In this document: piece by piece, positions 33,389 to 41,554 of the stretch
How the letters are laid out: each line of letters opens with the position of its first letter
Numbering within the stretch: the first letter of the stretch is position 1
Assembly (NCBI GenBank): GCA_900469965.1
Contig: UBZP01000016.1
Span: 1 to 64,000, forward strand
Origin: Hyphomicrobiales bacterium
GTDB lineage: Bacteria > Pseudomonadota > Alphaproteobacteria > Rhizobiales > Rhizobiaceae
Reading direction: 5' to 3'
DNA: 64,000 bases
Made by a program: the position numbers and the translations under genes
Notes under the pieces: generated by a model
The model's input: only the letters and a program-made list of their open reading frames with translations
What the model was told of the DNA's origin: nothing
Databases searched by the model: none

Positions 33389-35563
33389 GTGCAGGACGAC
33401 CAAATGGACGACCGTCTGGACGCCCCGGAGCCGCCGCAGCGGCCGCGCCGGCGCAAGCGGCATATTCTCCTGCGGATCGACAGCTGGATCGACAGCACGC
33501 TCTGGAACGCCGGCTTCCGGCTCTCCGAGGCCTGGGAGGAGATCACCATCTTCTTCCGGCGCTTCCAGATGAAGGGCTGGAAGCGGGCGGTGTTCGAGAT
33601 CGCCGGCGAGGGCATGAACCTCGGCACGGCCGGCTTCGTGCTGCTTCTGGCGCTGGCGCTGCCGGCCTTCGAGGAGACCAAGGGCAACTGGCGCAACCAG
33701 AGCGACTTCGCCGTCACCTTCCTCGACCGCTACGGCAACGAGATCGGCCACCGCGGCATCATCCACGAGGATTCCGTGCCGATCGACGAATTGCCGGACC
33801 ACCTTATCAAGGCGGTGCTGGCGACCGAGGACCGGCGCTTCTTCGACCATTTCGGCATCGACTTCCTCGGGCTGGCCCGCGCCATGACCGAGAACGCGCG
33901 CGCCGGCGGCGTCGTCCAGGGCGGCTCGACGCTGACGCAGCAGCTCGCCAAGAACCTGTTCCTCAACAACGAGCGGACGATCGAGCGCAAGATCAAGGAG
34001 GCCTTCCTGTCGCTCTGGCTGGAGGCGAACCTCTCCAAGAAGGAGATCCTGCGGCTCTATCTCGACCGCGCCTATATGGGCGGCGGCACCTTCGGGGTGG
34101 CGGCGGCCTCGCAGTTCTATTTCGGCAAGGACATCACCGATGTCGACCTCGCCGAATCCGCCATGCTCGCCGGCCTGTTCAAGGCCCCTGCCCGCTACGC
34201 GCCGCACGTCAACCTGCCGGCCGCGCGCGCTCGCGCCAACGAGGTGCTGACCAACCTCGTGCAGGGCGGGCTGATGTCGGAGGGCCAGGTGATCGCCGCC
34301 AGGCGCAATCCGGCGAGCGTCATCGACCGGCAGGAGCGGACCGCGCCCGACTTCTTCCTCGACTGGGCCTTCGACGAGGTGCAGCGAATCGCCCGCCCCT
34401 TCGCCCAGCATTCGCTGATCGTGCGCACCACGATCGATCCCGGCCTGCAGACGGCGGCCGAGGAGGCGGTGGAGACGGGCCTGCGGCAATATGGCGAGAG
34501 CTTCCACGTCAAGCAGGGGGCGCTGGTGATGCTCGAGAGCGGCGGGGCGGTGCGCGCCATGGTCGGCGGGCGCGACTACGGCGAGAGCCAGTTCAACCGC
34601 GCCACCAAGGCGCTGCGCCAGCCGGGCTCGTCCTTCAAGGTCTACACCTATGCGGCGGCGATGGAGAAGGGCAAGACGCCGGAGGACACCATCGTCGACG
34701 CGCCGATCACCTGGCGCGGCTGGTCGCCGCAGAACTACGGCAGAAGCTATGCCGGCAAGGTGACGCTGATGACGGCGATCGCGCGTTCGATCAACACCGT
34801 CCCGGTCCGCCTCGCCAAGGACTATCTCGGCACCGAGGCGATCGCCCGCATGGCCAAGGCGATGGGCGTGGAGACGCCGATCCGCACCGACAAGACGATG
34901 CCGCTCGGCACATCGGAGGTCACCGTGCTCGACCAGGCGACCGCCTATGCGGTCTTTCCGGCGGGCGGGGTGCAGTCGCGCCGGCACGGCATCACCCAGA
35001 TCCTCAACTACGACGGCGACATCCTCTACGACTTCTCCCGCGACGAGCCGCCGGCCGAACGGGTGCTTTCGGAGCGGGCCAATGCCGACATGAACCGCAT
35101 GCTCGTCAACATCCCGGTCAACGGCACCGCCCGCAAGGCGGCGCTGGCCGGCGGCATCGTCACCGGCGGCAAGACCGGCACGACCCAGGCCTATCGCGAC
35201 GCCTGGTTCGTCGGCTTTACCGGCAACTACACGACCGCCGTCTGGTTCGGCAACGACGACTACACCTCGACCAACAACATGACCGGCGGCTCGCTGCCGG
35301 CGATGACCTTCAAGCGGCTGATGGACTACGCCCACCAGGGCATCGAGCTCAGGCCGATCCCCGGCATCGAGAACCCGCTGCCCGGCCCGCAGGCGCCGGA
35401 GGACGCCGTCGCCGCTGCGGAAGGGCAGCCGGACGACGCCCTGCCCGCGCTGGTGCGCCCCCGCTCGCTCTCGGTCGGCGTGACGAAGCTCCTGCGCACG
35501 ATCGCCAAGGACCTCAACGCGGCCAAGCCGCTGAAGCCCGACGGCCGGGTGGCGGCGCTGTAG
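33389..35563 (+). CDS. penicillin-binding protein 1A family (bifunctional)
   Basis: 724-residue class A PBP that polymerises and cross-links peptidoglycan. A basic cytosolic N terminus is followed by a membrane anchor near residues 80-96 (GFVLLLALALPAF). The GT51 domain has its catalytic Glu147 in LATEDRRFFDHFGID and the GGSTLTQQLAKNLFL motif. The transpeptidase has Ser414 in PGSSFK (Lys417), the SIN motif at 467-469 and KTGT from Lys595. Complete and apparently active. The C-terminal extension after 660 is Ala/Pro-rich. The start is GTG 33389 with GAGGATGGA upstream; ATG 33373 is in another frame. Confidence 0.94.
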   Translation: MQDDQMDDRLDAPEPPQRPRRRKRHILLRIDSWIDSTLWNAGFRLSEAWEEITIFFRRFQMKGWKRAVFEIAGEGMNLGTAGFVLLLALALPAFEETKGNWRNQSDFAVTFLDRYGNEIGHRGIIHEDSVPIDELPDHLIKAVLATEDRRFFDHFGIDFLGLARAMTENARAGGVVQGGSTLTQQLAKNLFLNNERTIERKIKEAFLSLWLEANLSKKEILRLYLDRAYMGGGTFGVAAASQFYFGKDITDVDLAESAMLAGLFKAPARYAPHVNLPAARARANEVLTNLVQGGLMSEGQVIAARRNPASVIDRQERTAPDFFLDWAFDEVQRIARPFAQHSLIVRTTIDPGLQTAAEEAVETGLRQYGESFHVKQGALVMLESGGAVRAMVGGRDYGESQFNRATKALRQPGSSFKVYTYAAAMEKGKTPEDTIVDAPITWRGWSPQNYGRSYAGKVTLMTAIARSINTVPVRLAKDYLGTEAIARMAKAMGVETPIRTDKTMPLGTSEVTVLDQATAYAVFPAGGVQSRRHGITQILNYDGDILYDFSRDEPPAERVLSERANADMNRMLVNIPVNGTARKAALAGGIVTGGKTGTTQAYRDAWFVGFTGNYTTAVWFGNDDYTSTNNMTGGSLPAMTFKRLMDYAHQGIELRPIPGIENPLPGPQAPEDAVAAAEGQPDDALPALVRPRSLSVGVTKLLRTIAKDLNAAKPLKPDGRVAAL

Positions 35564-35575
35564 GGGTGTGGGGGC

Positions 35576-36067
35576 TCAAGGACCGGTCAGGCTCCTGACG
35601 TCCTCCTCGCTCACGCCGTCATCGCGGATCGCGGCGAGCAAGCCGGGCCAATCGTCCGGCGGATTGCCGTTCTGCAGCATCTTTGCAAACACTGCGTAGG
35701 CGTCGGTCCTGCTCCCGTAGGCCCGTTTCGAGGTCTCGTCGTTGACCCATGCCAGGACGATGATCCTCTGTGTCTCATGGTATCGGAAAAACAGGCGATA
35801 CTGCTGCAGATACTTGCCGCGGAACCAGTGCTTGTACCTTTCACCCAACGTGTCGCCCTGACGGAACTTGGGATCGGCGGGATTGGCCGGAATATCCTCG
35901 AAGGCCATCTTGCGGGTGGCGGCCAGCAGCTTGGCAGCGCGCTTGTTGCGGTAGTTTACCGGATCGGCCGCCTTTGCCCGGCGGACATCTTCGATCATCT
36001 GCCTCAAGGCAGACGCAAACAACGGATGAAGATAGAGGGTCCATCCGTTGATCTTGTAGTCAGTCAT
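35576..36067 (-). CDS. yhaV: type II toxin of the YhaV family
   Basis: 163 residues, near the 154 of E. coli YhaV, a ribosome-dependent RNase of the RelE-like fold. It opens YKINGWTLYLHPLFASALRQMIEDV and contains DPKFRQGDTLGERYKHWFRGKYLQQYRLFFRYHE and IIVLAWVNDETSKRAYGSRTDAYAVFAKML, the conserved YhaV blocks. It overlaps its antitoxin gene by eight bases, the antitoxin being upstream. GC is lower than in flanking genes, consistent with transfer. Confidence 0.9.
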   Translation of the reverse strand: MTDYKINGWTLYLHPLFASALRQMIEDVRRAKAADPVNYRNKRAAKLLAATRKMAFEDIPANPADPKFRQGDTLGERYKHWFRGKYLQQYRLFFRYHETQRIIVLAWVNDETSKRAYGSRTDAYAVFAKMLQNGNPPDDWPGLLAAIRDDGVSEEDVRSLTGP

Positions 36068-36377
36068 CGGTCAGCGGCGCGTCCATGTCGACGTCCAGTC
36101 CGCCGACGAGGTCATCGATCTCGTCGAGCATGGACGTATCCAGAGGCATCAGGTTTCCCCGGGCGATGTCGTTCGAAAGGACGCTCAGGAACGCGCCGAT
36201 GGCCGGATCGGCCTCCTCCTCGGTCTTCGGCTCGATGACCACCGTACCGTCGGACATGGCCTTGAAGGTGATCGCCCCCTTGTTGACGCCGAGCATCTTG
36301 CGGATTGCAGCGGGAACGGTCGTCTGCCCGCGCTCGGTGATGGTCGCATCGATGGAGAGTGTCGCAATGGGGCTCAT
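36060..36377 (-). CDS. prlF: PrlF-type antitoxin (AbrB-like swapped hairpin)
   Basis: 105 residues. The SpoVT/AbrB-like N terminus (IDATITERGQTTVPAAIRKMLGVNKGAITFKAMSDGTVVIEP) gives DNA binding, and the acidic C terminus (LDEIDDLVGGLDVDMDAPLTDD) should wrap the toxin. ATG 36377 is chosen as the start of the fold; the frame extends upstream to 36683 over the operator region. Twin palindromes upstream fit autoregulation by the PrlF-YhaV complex. Confidence 0.9.
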   Translation of the reverse strand: MSPIATLSIDATITERGQTTVPAAIRKMLGVNKGAITFKAMSDGTVVIEPKTEEEADPAIGAFLSVLSNDIARGNLMPLDTSMLDEIDDLVGGLDVDMDAPLTDD

Positions 36378-36402
36378 GGCCAGGCTCCTGGATTGAGCAT
36401 TG

Positions 36403-36452
36403 AGATAATGCATCTGCATTACATCGTCAAGCATTCTCAATGCAAATGCATT
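36403..36452 (-). promoter_or_regulatory. prlF-yhaV promoter with two palindromic operators
   Basis: On the minus strand, TTGACG (36430-36425) and TTATCT (36408-36403) with a 16-base spacer. Two identical-arm palindromes AATGCA-NN-TGCATT lie at 36407-36420 (over the spacer) and 36439-36452 (just upstream), 32 bases apart or three helical turns, so both face the same side. Confidence 0.7.
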
Positions 36453-36624
36453 GCATCGAGACTTCCGTCGCTCGAGCCGTTTCAGCCCTCTCGGCACCCC
36501 AACGTCTTCGAACGCCTTTGCCGTCGATTTCCGTAACGGAATCAGGCAATGTCGGGCGCGGAGCCGGACCTCGTTTCCGTGGCGGCGCCGATCCGCTGTC
36601 AGAGCATTCAACCGGTAGGCCGAT

Positions 36625-37212
36625 TTGTTCCGTATCCCGCTTCTCGTCGCACTCGCGCTCGCCATCGCCTTCGGCCTCGGCACGGCGTCGGCCGTCTGGG
36701 CGCTGAAGGCGACGATCGGCTTCGGCTCGATCGCGCTCGGGCCGTGGAACGCCTTCCCCGACGCCCAGACGGCGGGCGCCGACCCTTATGCGAAGGCGCA
36801 CCGCGCGCGCGACGGCGCGCTGCTCTTCGGCAGCGCCGAGGGCCTGGTCTTCCGCGCCGCGCAGGACAGCGCCGGCAACGCCCTTTCCGGCCGCTGCACC
36901 TACGACATCGTCGGGCTGACGCCGCCGGCGCGGCTGTGGACGCTGCATGCGACGACGCCGGACGGCCTGCCGGTCAAGCTGGCCGCGAACCTGCCGGCCG
37001 GGCTGAACTCCTGGACGACGCTGCGGGAGGCCGAGGGCAGGATCGTCGTCCATGTCGCGCCCACCGCGCAGCCCGGCAACTGGCTTGCGACCGCGCCCGG
37101 CCAGCCCTTCCGGCTGGTGATGACGCTGCTCGACACGCCGACCGCCGGCAGTTCCGGCGTGATCGACCTGTCGATGCCGTCGATCGAGCGAACGGGATGC
37201 GCCGATGCGTAG
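36625..37212 (+). CDS. DUF1214 domain-containing protein
   Basis: 195 residues. N-terminal membrane segment or signal (FRIPLLVALALAIAFGLGTASAVWAL), then a DUF1214 domain with GRCTYDIVGLTPPARLWTLHATTPDG, LPAGLNSWTTLREAEGRIVVHVAPTAQPGNWLATAPGQPFRLVMTLLDTP. Function unknown. The start is TTG 36625 with GGTAGG upstream. Overlaps the DUF1254 partner gene by eight bases. The same two domains are fused in the protein at 61783-63129. Confidence 0.83.
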   Translation: MFRIPLLVALALAIAFGLGTASAVWALKATIGFGSIALGPWNAFPDAQTAGADPYAKAHRARDGALLFGSAEGLVFRAAQDSAGNALSGRCTYDIVGLTPPARLWTLHATTPDGLPVKLAANLPAGLNSWTTLREAEGRIVVHVAPTAQPGNWLATAPGQPFRLVMTLLDTPTAGSSGVIDLSMPSIERTGCADA

Positions 37213-37765
37213 CATCCTGTTTGCGATCCTCGTCGGGCTCGTGGGGGCGGCCGCCCTGCACATCCTGATCATCCTCGCCGTGCCCTACTTCACCGGCAAC
37301 GACGCCTATACCCGGATCGAGGACCTCGGCGAGCCGCTCCACTTCTATCCGCTGCCGAGCGAGGCGGCGACGCGCGGGGGCCTGATCAACGACGACCCGG
37401 GAATGCGGATCGCGGCCTGCGTGTTTTCGGTCGCCGAGGCGCCGGTGCGCCTCTATGCGCCGGCCGGCGTGCCGTTCTGGTCGGTCGGGGTGTTCGACAG
37501 CGCGGCGAACGAGGTGTTCAGCATGAACGACCGCACGGCGGTGGCCGGCGCGCTCGACGTCGTGGTGGCGACGCCGATCCAGCTCAACGCCATCCGCAAG
37601 GCGCTGCCGCCAGCGCTTGCCCAATCCATCCTGGTGGAGATGCCTGTCGACGACGGCTATGCGGTGCTGCGCACCTTCGTGCCCACCGCGACGATGGACG
37701 AGGCCGCGCGTGCCTTCCTCGCCAATGCCGGCTGCGAGGCGATCGACGAGAGCACGATCGAATAG
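37205..37765 (+). CDS. DUF1254 domain-containing protein
   Basis: 186 residues with an N-terminal membrane helix (LFAILVGLVGAAALHILIILAVPYF), then a short DUF1254 domain: LGEPLHFYPLPSEAATRGGLINDDPGMRIAACVFSVAEAPVRLYAPAGVPFWSVGVFD, and VPTATMDEAARAFLANAGCEAID. A compact partner of the upstream DUF1214 protein; the two are probably one functional unit in the envelope, although no activity is established. Confidence 0.83.
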   Translation: MRSILFAILVGLVGAAALHILIILAVPYFTGNDAYTRIEDLGEPLHFYPLPSEAATRGGLINDDPGMRIAACVFSVAEAPVRLYAPAGVPFWSVGVFDSAANEVFSMNDRTAVAGALDVVVATPIQLNAIRKALPPALAQSILVEMPVDDGYAVLRTFVPTATMDEAARAFLANAGCEAIDESTIE

Positions 37766-37771
37766 CCGGCC

Positions 37772-37787
37772 GCGGCCGAAGGGCCGC
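37772..37787. terminator. hairpin between convergent genes
   Basis: GCGGCC (37772-37777), loop GAAG, GGCCGC (37782-37787), with flanking G/C pairing. It lies between the DUF1254 gene and the convergent small gene and lacks a U-run on either side, so terminator activity is uncertain. Confidence 0.35.
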
Positions 37788-37810
37788 GCGGCTCTTGTGG
37801 ACCGCCCTCG

Positions 37811-38005
37811 TTACCGGCAGGCGTCCTTGCCGGGCTTCGTCGGGCGCCGCCGGCGCGTGCGGGCTTCGGCGGCGACGAGCGCCGGGGTCAGCCGCTCGTA
37901 GCGGACGCCGGTGAAGAAGAGGACTGCCGCCGGGGCTTCGTGCCAGACCTTGGCGCGCGGCGGCATGCGCGACAATCGTTCCTGTATTCGTACCACGTCT
38001 GCCAT
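37811..38005 (-). CDS. small conserved-looking hypothetical protein
   Basis: 64 residues, basic, MADVVRIQERLSRMPPRAKV followed by WHEAPAAVLFFTGVRYERL and a basic tail ending KDACR. TAGGAGGCGAGA directly before the ATG is one of the best ribosome-binding sites in the window and makes this a real gene. I do not recognise a function; similar short proteins seem to be usual in rhizobia. No signal peptide or membrane segment. Confidence 0.72.
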   Translation of the reverse strand: MADVVRIQERLSRMPPRAKVWHEAPAAVLFFTGVRYERLTPALVAAEARTRRRRPTKPGKDACR

Positions 38006-38605
38006 TCTCGCCTCCTAACAAGAACCGAGACGGATGAAGTACCACACAAATCTCATCCTGCCCGTCTTACGGGCCAGTGCCACCGGATCCGTCCGGGGCT
38101 GCGGCTTCCTACGCTGAACAATACCACCGCAACCGGACCATGAACGGCAAAAGGGCTGCGAAGGTTTCCAAATCGCGGAAAAGTTCTTCCCGTTGCCGCC
38201 CCCAGGCGGAGTGCAATCATCTGCACCGCCGCCGGTTCCCTCTCCCCGCACCGGCGCCGCTCGGGCACCACCCCGACCGGGGCCTTCTCGGCGAAAGGAT
38301 CCGGTGCATCGCACCTTGCCTTTGAAGCGTCGTTGCATCGGCTGCGACGCAGCGATCGCGTTTCTTCAGGGAATCTAGCACGGAGACGCCTCCGATACTG
38401 CCCATCCCTATGTCCGAGAAGTTGCGCCAATACGGTTAACATCTTGCTAATTCTTTTCGTCTAATTGTTGGCGATCAAGGTTTTCATGCGGCTTTGCGGT
38501 TCTGTCCGGACCGCTGACCCGCCGCAGGCCTCGCCATCCGAAAGCGGTAGCGGATCGGCGCGGACTGCACCGGGAGTGGCTGTCTTTGCGTTAGAGTGGT
38601 GCGTC
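38006..38605. other. 600-base intergenic region
   Basis: Divergent space between the small gene and the DUF2336 gene. No open frame with a plausible start and composition. The last 170 bases are AT-richer and contain a CtrA-like box (38436-38450) and TCTAATTG-type sequence, so promoters for the DUF2336 gene probably lie there. The middle, rich in CCG/CGG, could encode an untranslated RNA but no clear promoter-terminator pair is seen. Confidence 0.4.
38436..38450. promoter_or_regulatory. candidate CtrA-binding box
   Basis: TTAA (38436-38439), seven bases, CTAA (38447-38450): one mismatch to the CtrA consensus TTAA-N7-TTAA, about 155 bases before the DUF2336 gene start. Confidence 0.35.
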
Positions 38606-39595
38606 GTGGGGGACAGTTTTCGAGAGCTGGAGAAACCGCAGCCGGGGCGGCAGAAGGACATCGTCCTGATGGCCACCGTCTCCAGCTTCGAGAGCCTCAC
38701 CCATCCGTCGCGCTCCGACCAAAAGCAGTTCCACGAACTCTTCGTTCCCACCTATCTCGCTTCCAGCGACGAGGCGCGCCGCCAGGCGGTCGCCGCGCTG
38801 TCGCAATGCGCCGCCGTGCCGGAGGCGACCTCGCTGTTCATCGCCCGCGAGCCGATCGGGATCGCCGCCATCTTCCTGACGCGCTCGGCCGCCCTGTCCC
38901 CGCGCCTGCTGATGCAGATCCTGCGCACCGCCTCGCCCGCGCATGCCCGCGCCATCGAATGCCGCGACGACCTGTCGCCGCAGATGATCGAGCGCCTCGT
39001 CGACCTGCATCGCGAGCATCGAAGCCGCGGTCCGGTCGAAATCGAGCCCGCCGCCACGGAGGCCCGGCGCCTTGCCCGCGAGGAGGACCTGCGCGAGAAG
39101 ATCAAGGCGCTGGTCCGGGCGCAGGCCCCGGTTGCCGCCGGCCCCGGCGCGCTGGCCGCCATCGGCGAGGCCCATCTGGCGCTGATCGTCCGCTTCGCCC
39201 GCACCGGCGAGACCGGCATGGTCGGGGTTGCGCTGGCCGACGCCCTGGGCAGCAGCCATTGGCTCGGCGAACGCATCCTGCTCGACGTCTCCGGATCGCA
39301 GCTGGCAACGACGCTCGTGGCGCTGGACATGCCGGCCGGCGATGCCGGCTACGTGCTGTCGCGGCTCTATCCCCATCTCGCCCGGGCGGCCGAAAAGGCC
39401 GCGGACGGAAGCCGCGCCACGGTCCTTCTGGCCGAACTCGACCGGGCGACCTGCATCGAACGCGTCGAAAGCTGGCGGCGCGCCGACGCCTATACCTGGC
39501 CCGGCCAGCCGCAGGCACCGGCCAATTCCGATGCGGCCAACGCCGATGCGGGCAGCAGCCAGGGCGAAAAGCCGCGACGGGCGGCCAAAGGGTAG
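38606..39595 (+). CDS. DUF2336 domain-containing protein
   Basis: 329 residues, predicted soluble and mostly alpha-helical with HEAT-like character (SSDEARRQAVAALSQCAAVPEATSLFIAREPIGIAAIFLTRSAALSPRLLMQILRTAS). DUF2336 proteins are alphaproteobacterial and of unknown function. The C-terminal 40 residues are Ala/Asp/Asn-rich and probably disordered. GTG 38606 (VGDSFRELE) is chosen; ATG 38669 (MATVSSFESL), with GAAGGA upstream, is an alternative. A CtrA-like box lies upstream. Confidence 0.75.
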   Translation: MGDSFRELEKPQPGRQKDIVLMATVSSFESLTHPSRSDQKQFHELFVPTYLASSDEARRQAVAALSQCAAVPEATSLFIAREPIGIAAIFLTRSAALSPRLLMQILRTASPAHARAIECRDDLSPQMIERLVDLHREHRSRGPVEIEPAATEARRLAREEDLREKIKALVRAQAPVAAGPGALAAIGEAHLALIVRFARTGETGMVGVALADALGSSHWLGERILLDVSGSQLATTLVALDMPAGDAGYVLSRLYPHLARAAEKAADGSRATVLLAELDRATCIERVESWRRADAYTWPGQPQAPANSDAANADAGSSQGEKPRRAAKG

Positions 39596-39699
39596 CGAGC
39601 GCAGACGCAACCGGCGCAGCGGCAAAGGACGCAAGAGGAACCGGACGCGAGGGGCGCGACGGCCCGGAGGCGGACGGACCATCCCCCGGCGCGGCGGCA

Positions 39700-39819
39700 T
39701 CAGACGAACGGGTGCGGCCCCCGCACCCTCTCGCGGCGCTCGGCACGGATCGCGGCCACCATCGTAGCCACGTACATGAGGGCGACGAAAGCGACGAACG
39801 CTGGCAATATTGCAGACAT
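39700..39819 (-). CDS. 39-residue single-helix membrane microprotein
   Basis: ATG 39819 is preceded by GAGGAGG with a 4-base spacer, a near-perfect ribosome-binding site. The product MSAILPAFVAFVALMYVATM continues VAAIRAERRERVRGPHPFV: one hydrophobic helix of about 20 residues, then a basic tail that would stay in the cytosol. I do not recognise a family. Many such single-pass microproteins modulate membrane complexes, but no partner is indicated here. It lies between the DUF2336 and DUF1491 genes. Confidence 0.65.
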   Translation of the reverse strand: MSAILPAFVAFVALMYVATMVAAIRAERRERVRGPHPFV

Positions 39820-39893
39820 CACGACCTCCTCAAGAGCTTGCCGGGAGACTTATCCCATGCACCCTTTGTGCCACGGGTCGGCGGGCGGCGCTG

Positions 39894-40274
39894 TTACCGA
39901 CGGAACAGGGGGTGGCCGCCGTCGTCCTTGCGCTCCTCCCCGCCGATCTGGACGAGGCCATCGATCGCCTCGGTCTCCAGCGCCACGATCCAGAGGTCGG
40001 GATCGAAGCGAATCTCGCGGGCAAGCGCGTCGGAGACGGCCTCCCGCGGCTGGCGGTCCAGCCTGCGTTCGAACAGGCGGCTGCCGCTGTCGTCGGCGTC
40101 GAAGAAGCTCTGCGGCGCCGGCGCATAGAGCGTCTCGCTGCCGTCCCGCCAGGACTGGCGGATGAAGAGCGCGCCGCCCTCGGCCGCCCCCTTGCGCTCG
40201 ATCGCGGCAAAATCGCCGCGGGCGAAGACGTTGCGGACCAGGGCTGCGGCGAAGATCTCGGTTTTCAGGCGCAT
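39894..40274 (-). CDS. DUF1491 family protein
   Basis: 126 residues: MRLKTEIFAAALVRNVFARG, then AAIERKGAAEGGALFIRQSWRDGSETLYAPAPQSFFD and a C-terminal AREIRFDPDLWIVALETE block, the conserved DUF1491 pattern of alphaproteobacteria. Cytosolic, function unknown. In many relatives it lies near peptidoglycan-binding and sensor kinase genes, as here (41.5-44 kb). Confidence 0.88.
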   Translation of the reverse strand: MRLKTEIFAAALVRNVFARGDFAAIERKGAAEGGALFIRQSWRDGSETLYAPAPQSFFDADDSGSRLFERRLDRQPREAVSDALAREIRFDPDLWIVALETEAIDGLVQIGGEERKDDGGHPLFRR

Positions 40275-40379
40275 CAGCGGTCAATAGCGGCCCGGGGCCA
40301 CAGTGGCAACCGGCGCCTGCGACCGGACACGGGGCCTGCACCTGCCGGCCCCGTTCCCGACCTCGCGCGGATCCGGGCC

Positions 40380-41264
40380 TCAGAGGATGAAGTCGCTGGC
40401 CTTGAGGCTGATCGACAGATCGAGCACGAAGGCGAACTCCGCGGTCTTGTCGCTGTCGATGTTGCCGTAGACATAGGTGTCGCCGCCGCTCTTTTCGTAG
40501 CGGATCTGGCCGGCCGCGGTGAAGGCGCTGGTGCCGACGAACTTGAAGTCCTGGTCGCCGGTCTTCTTCACGTCGGCGTCGAACACGTCGAGCTGGATCC
40601 GGTCGTGCTGCGAGCGGCTGAAGTCCGCGATGGTGTCGCGGCCGGTCTTGCCGACGGTGCTCTCCTCCGGCACCACGAACAGGAACAGGTCGGCACCCGA
40701 GCCGCCGGTCAGCGTGTCGCTGCCCATGCCGCCGTTCAGCATGTCGTTGCCGCTGCCGCCGGACAGCCTGTCGTTGCCGTTGATGCCGATCAGCCAGTCG
40801 TCGCCGGCGTCGCCGTAGAGCTTGTCGCTGCCGTCATAGCCGTAGAGCCGGTCGTGACCGTTGCCGCCCTTCAGCGTGTCGTCGCCGCCATAGCCGTAGA
40901 GCATGTCGGACTTCGAGGAGCCCGTGAGCGTGTCGTCGCCCTTCAGCACCAGCATGCGCAGGCCTTCCCAGCCGAAGTTGGCGGTCGACTGGTGCAGCTC
41001 GGACGCCTTGACGTTCAGGCCGGTGAACTCGTTCAGCTTGTCGCCGGTGCGGGTGGAGAAGGTGATCGACTTGATCGTGCCCGAGACCGGCTCGCCGTCG
41101 CTGTTGACCTTCAGCCCGGTGCCGACGACGGTGAGCTTGACGCCGTTCGACGCCACCATCGTCACCTTGGTGGAGCTGTGGCTCTGCGCCCGCAGCTCCC
41201 CGAACCACTTGTCCTCGAAGAGACCATAGTCGCCGAGCGACGGATACCAATAGCCCTTGGCCAT
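40380..41264 (-). CDS. RTX-type calcium-binding repeat protein
   Basis: 294 residues. After an N-terminal region of about 110 residues come nonapeptide repeats of the GGxGxDxLx type: LKGDDTLTGSSKSDMLYGYGGDDTLKGGNGHDRLYGYDGSDKLYGDAGDDWL and SGGSGNDMLNGGMGSDTLTGGSGADLFLF, about eight turns of a Ca2+-binding beta-roll. The C-terminal DTIADFSRSQHDRIQLDVFDAD block is the usual cap. No signal peptide, as expected for type I secretion, but no secretion genes lie nearby. GAGGAAAA precedes ATG 41264. Tandem promoter-region repeats lie about 155-190 bases upstream. Confidence 0.88.
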   Translation of the reverse strand: MAKGYWYPSLGDYGLFEDKWFGELRAQSHSSTKVTMVASNGVKLTVVGTGLKVNSDGEPVSGTIKSITFSTRTGDKLNEFTGLNVKASELHQSTANFGWEGLRMLVLKGDDTLTGSSKSDMLYGYGGDDTLKGGNGHDRLYGYDGSDKLYGDAGDDWLIGINGNDRLSGGSGNDMLNGGMGSDTLTGGSGADLFLFVVPEESTVGKTGRDTIADFSRSQHDRIQLDVFDADVKKTGDQDFKFVGTSAFTAAGQIRYEKSGGDTYVYGNIDSDKTAEFAFVLDLSISLKASDFIL

Positions 41265-41418
41265 GCGAATTTTCCTCGTGTTGCGGATGCCGCCGGGCGA
41301 TGCGCGCCGGTGCCTTCGGCATACTGATGCCACACGCCGCGGTTGCGACGCAAGCGCGAGGCCGGCGGATGCCAGCCCTCCGGCACTCTAACGTTTCGCG
41401 CGCAGATTTCATTTCGGG

Positions 41419-41455
41419 AAAAGGAGGTACTGCCCCGAAAAAGGAGGTACCGCCC
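41419..41455. promoter_or_regulatory. direct repeat of a 17-base element upstream of the RTX gene
   Basis: AAAAGGAGGTACTGCCC (41419-41435) and AAAAGGAGGTACCGCCC (41439-41455): a 20-base period with one mismatch. It lies 155-190 bases upstream of the minus-strand RTX gene, in a gap with no ORF, and looks like a two-site activator or repressor target. Confidence 0.5.
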
Positions 41456-41554
41456 GGTTGCCGCCGGGAGCGGGGGACGCCTCGGGTTGGCGTCCCGCGG
41501 TTGTCGTCGCATGACGTTGTCGCAAGACCGCTGCACAGGCCTGCGCGACAGGCC

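Noticed and set aside
36427-37272. 281-codon minus-strand frame
   Set aside because: Opposite the DUF1214 gene; no start signal, low-complexity arginine-rich product.
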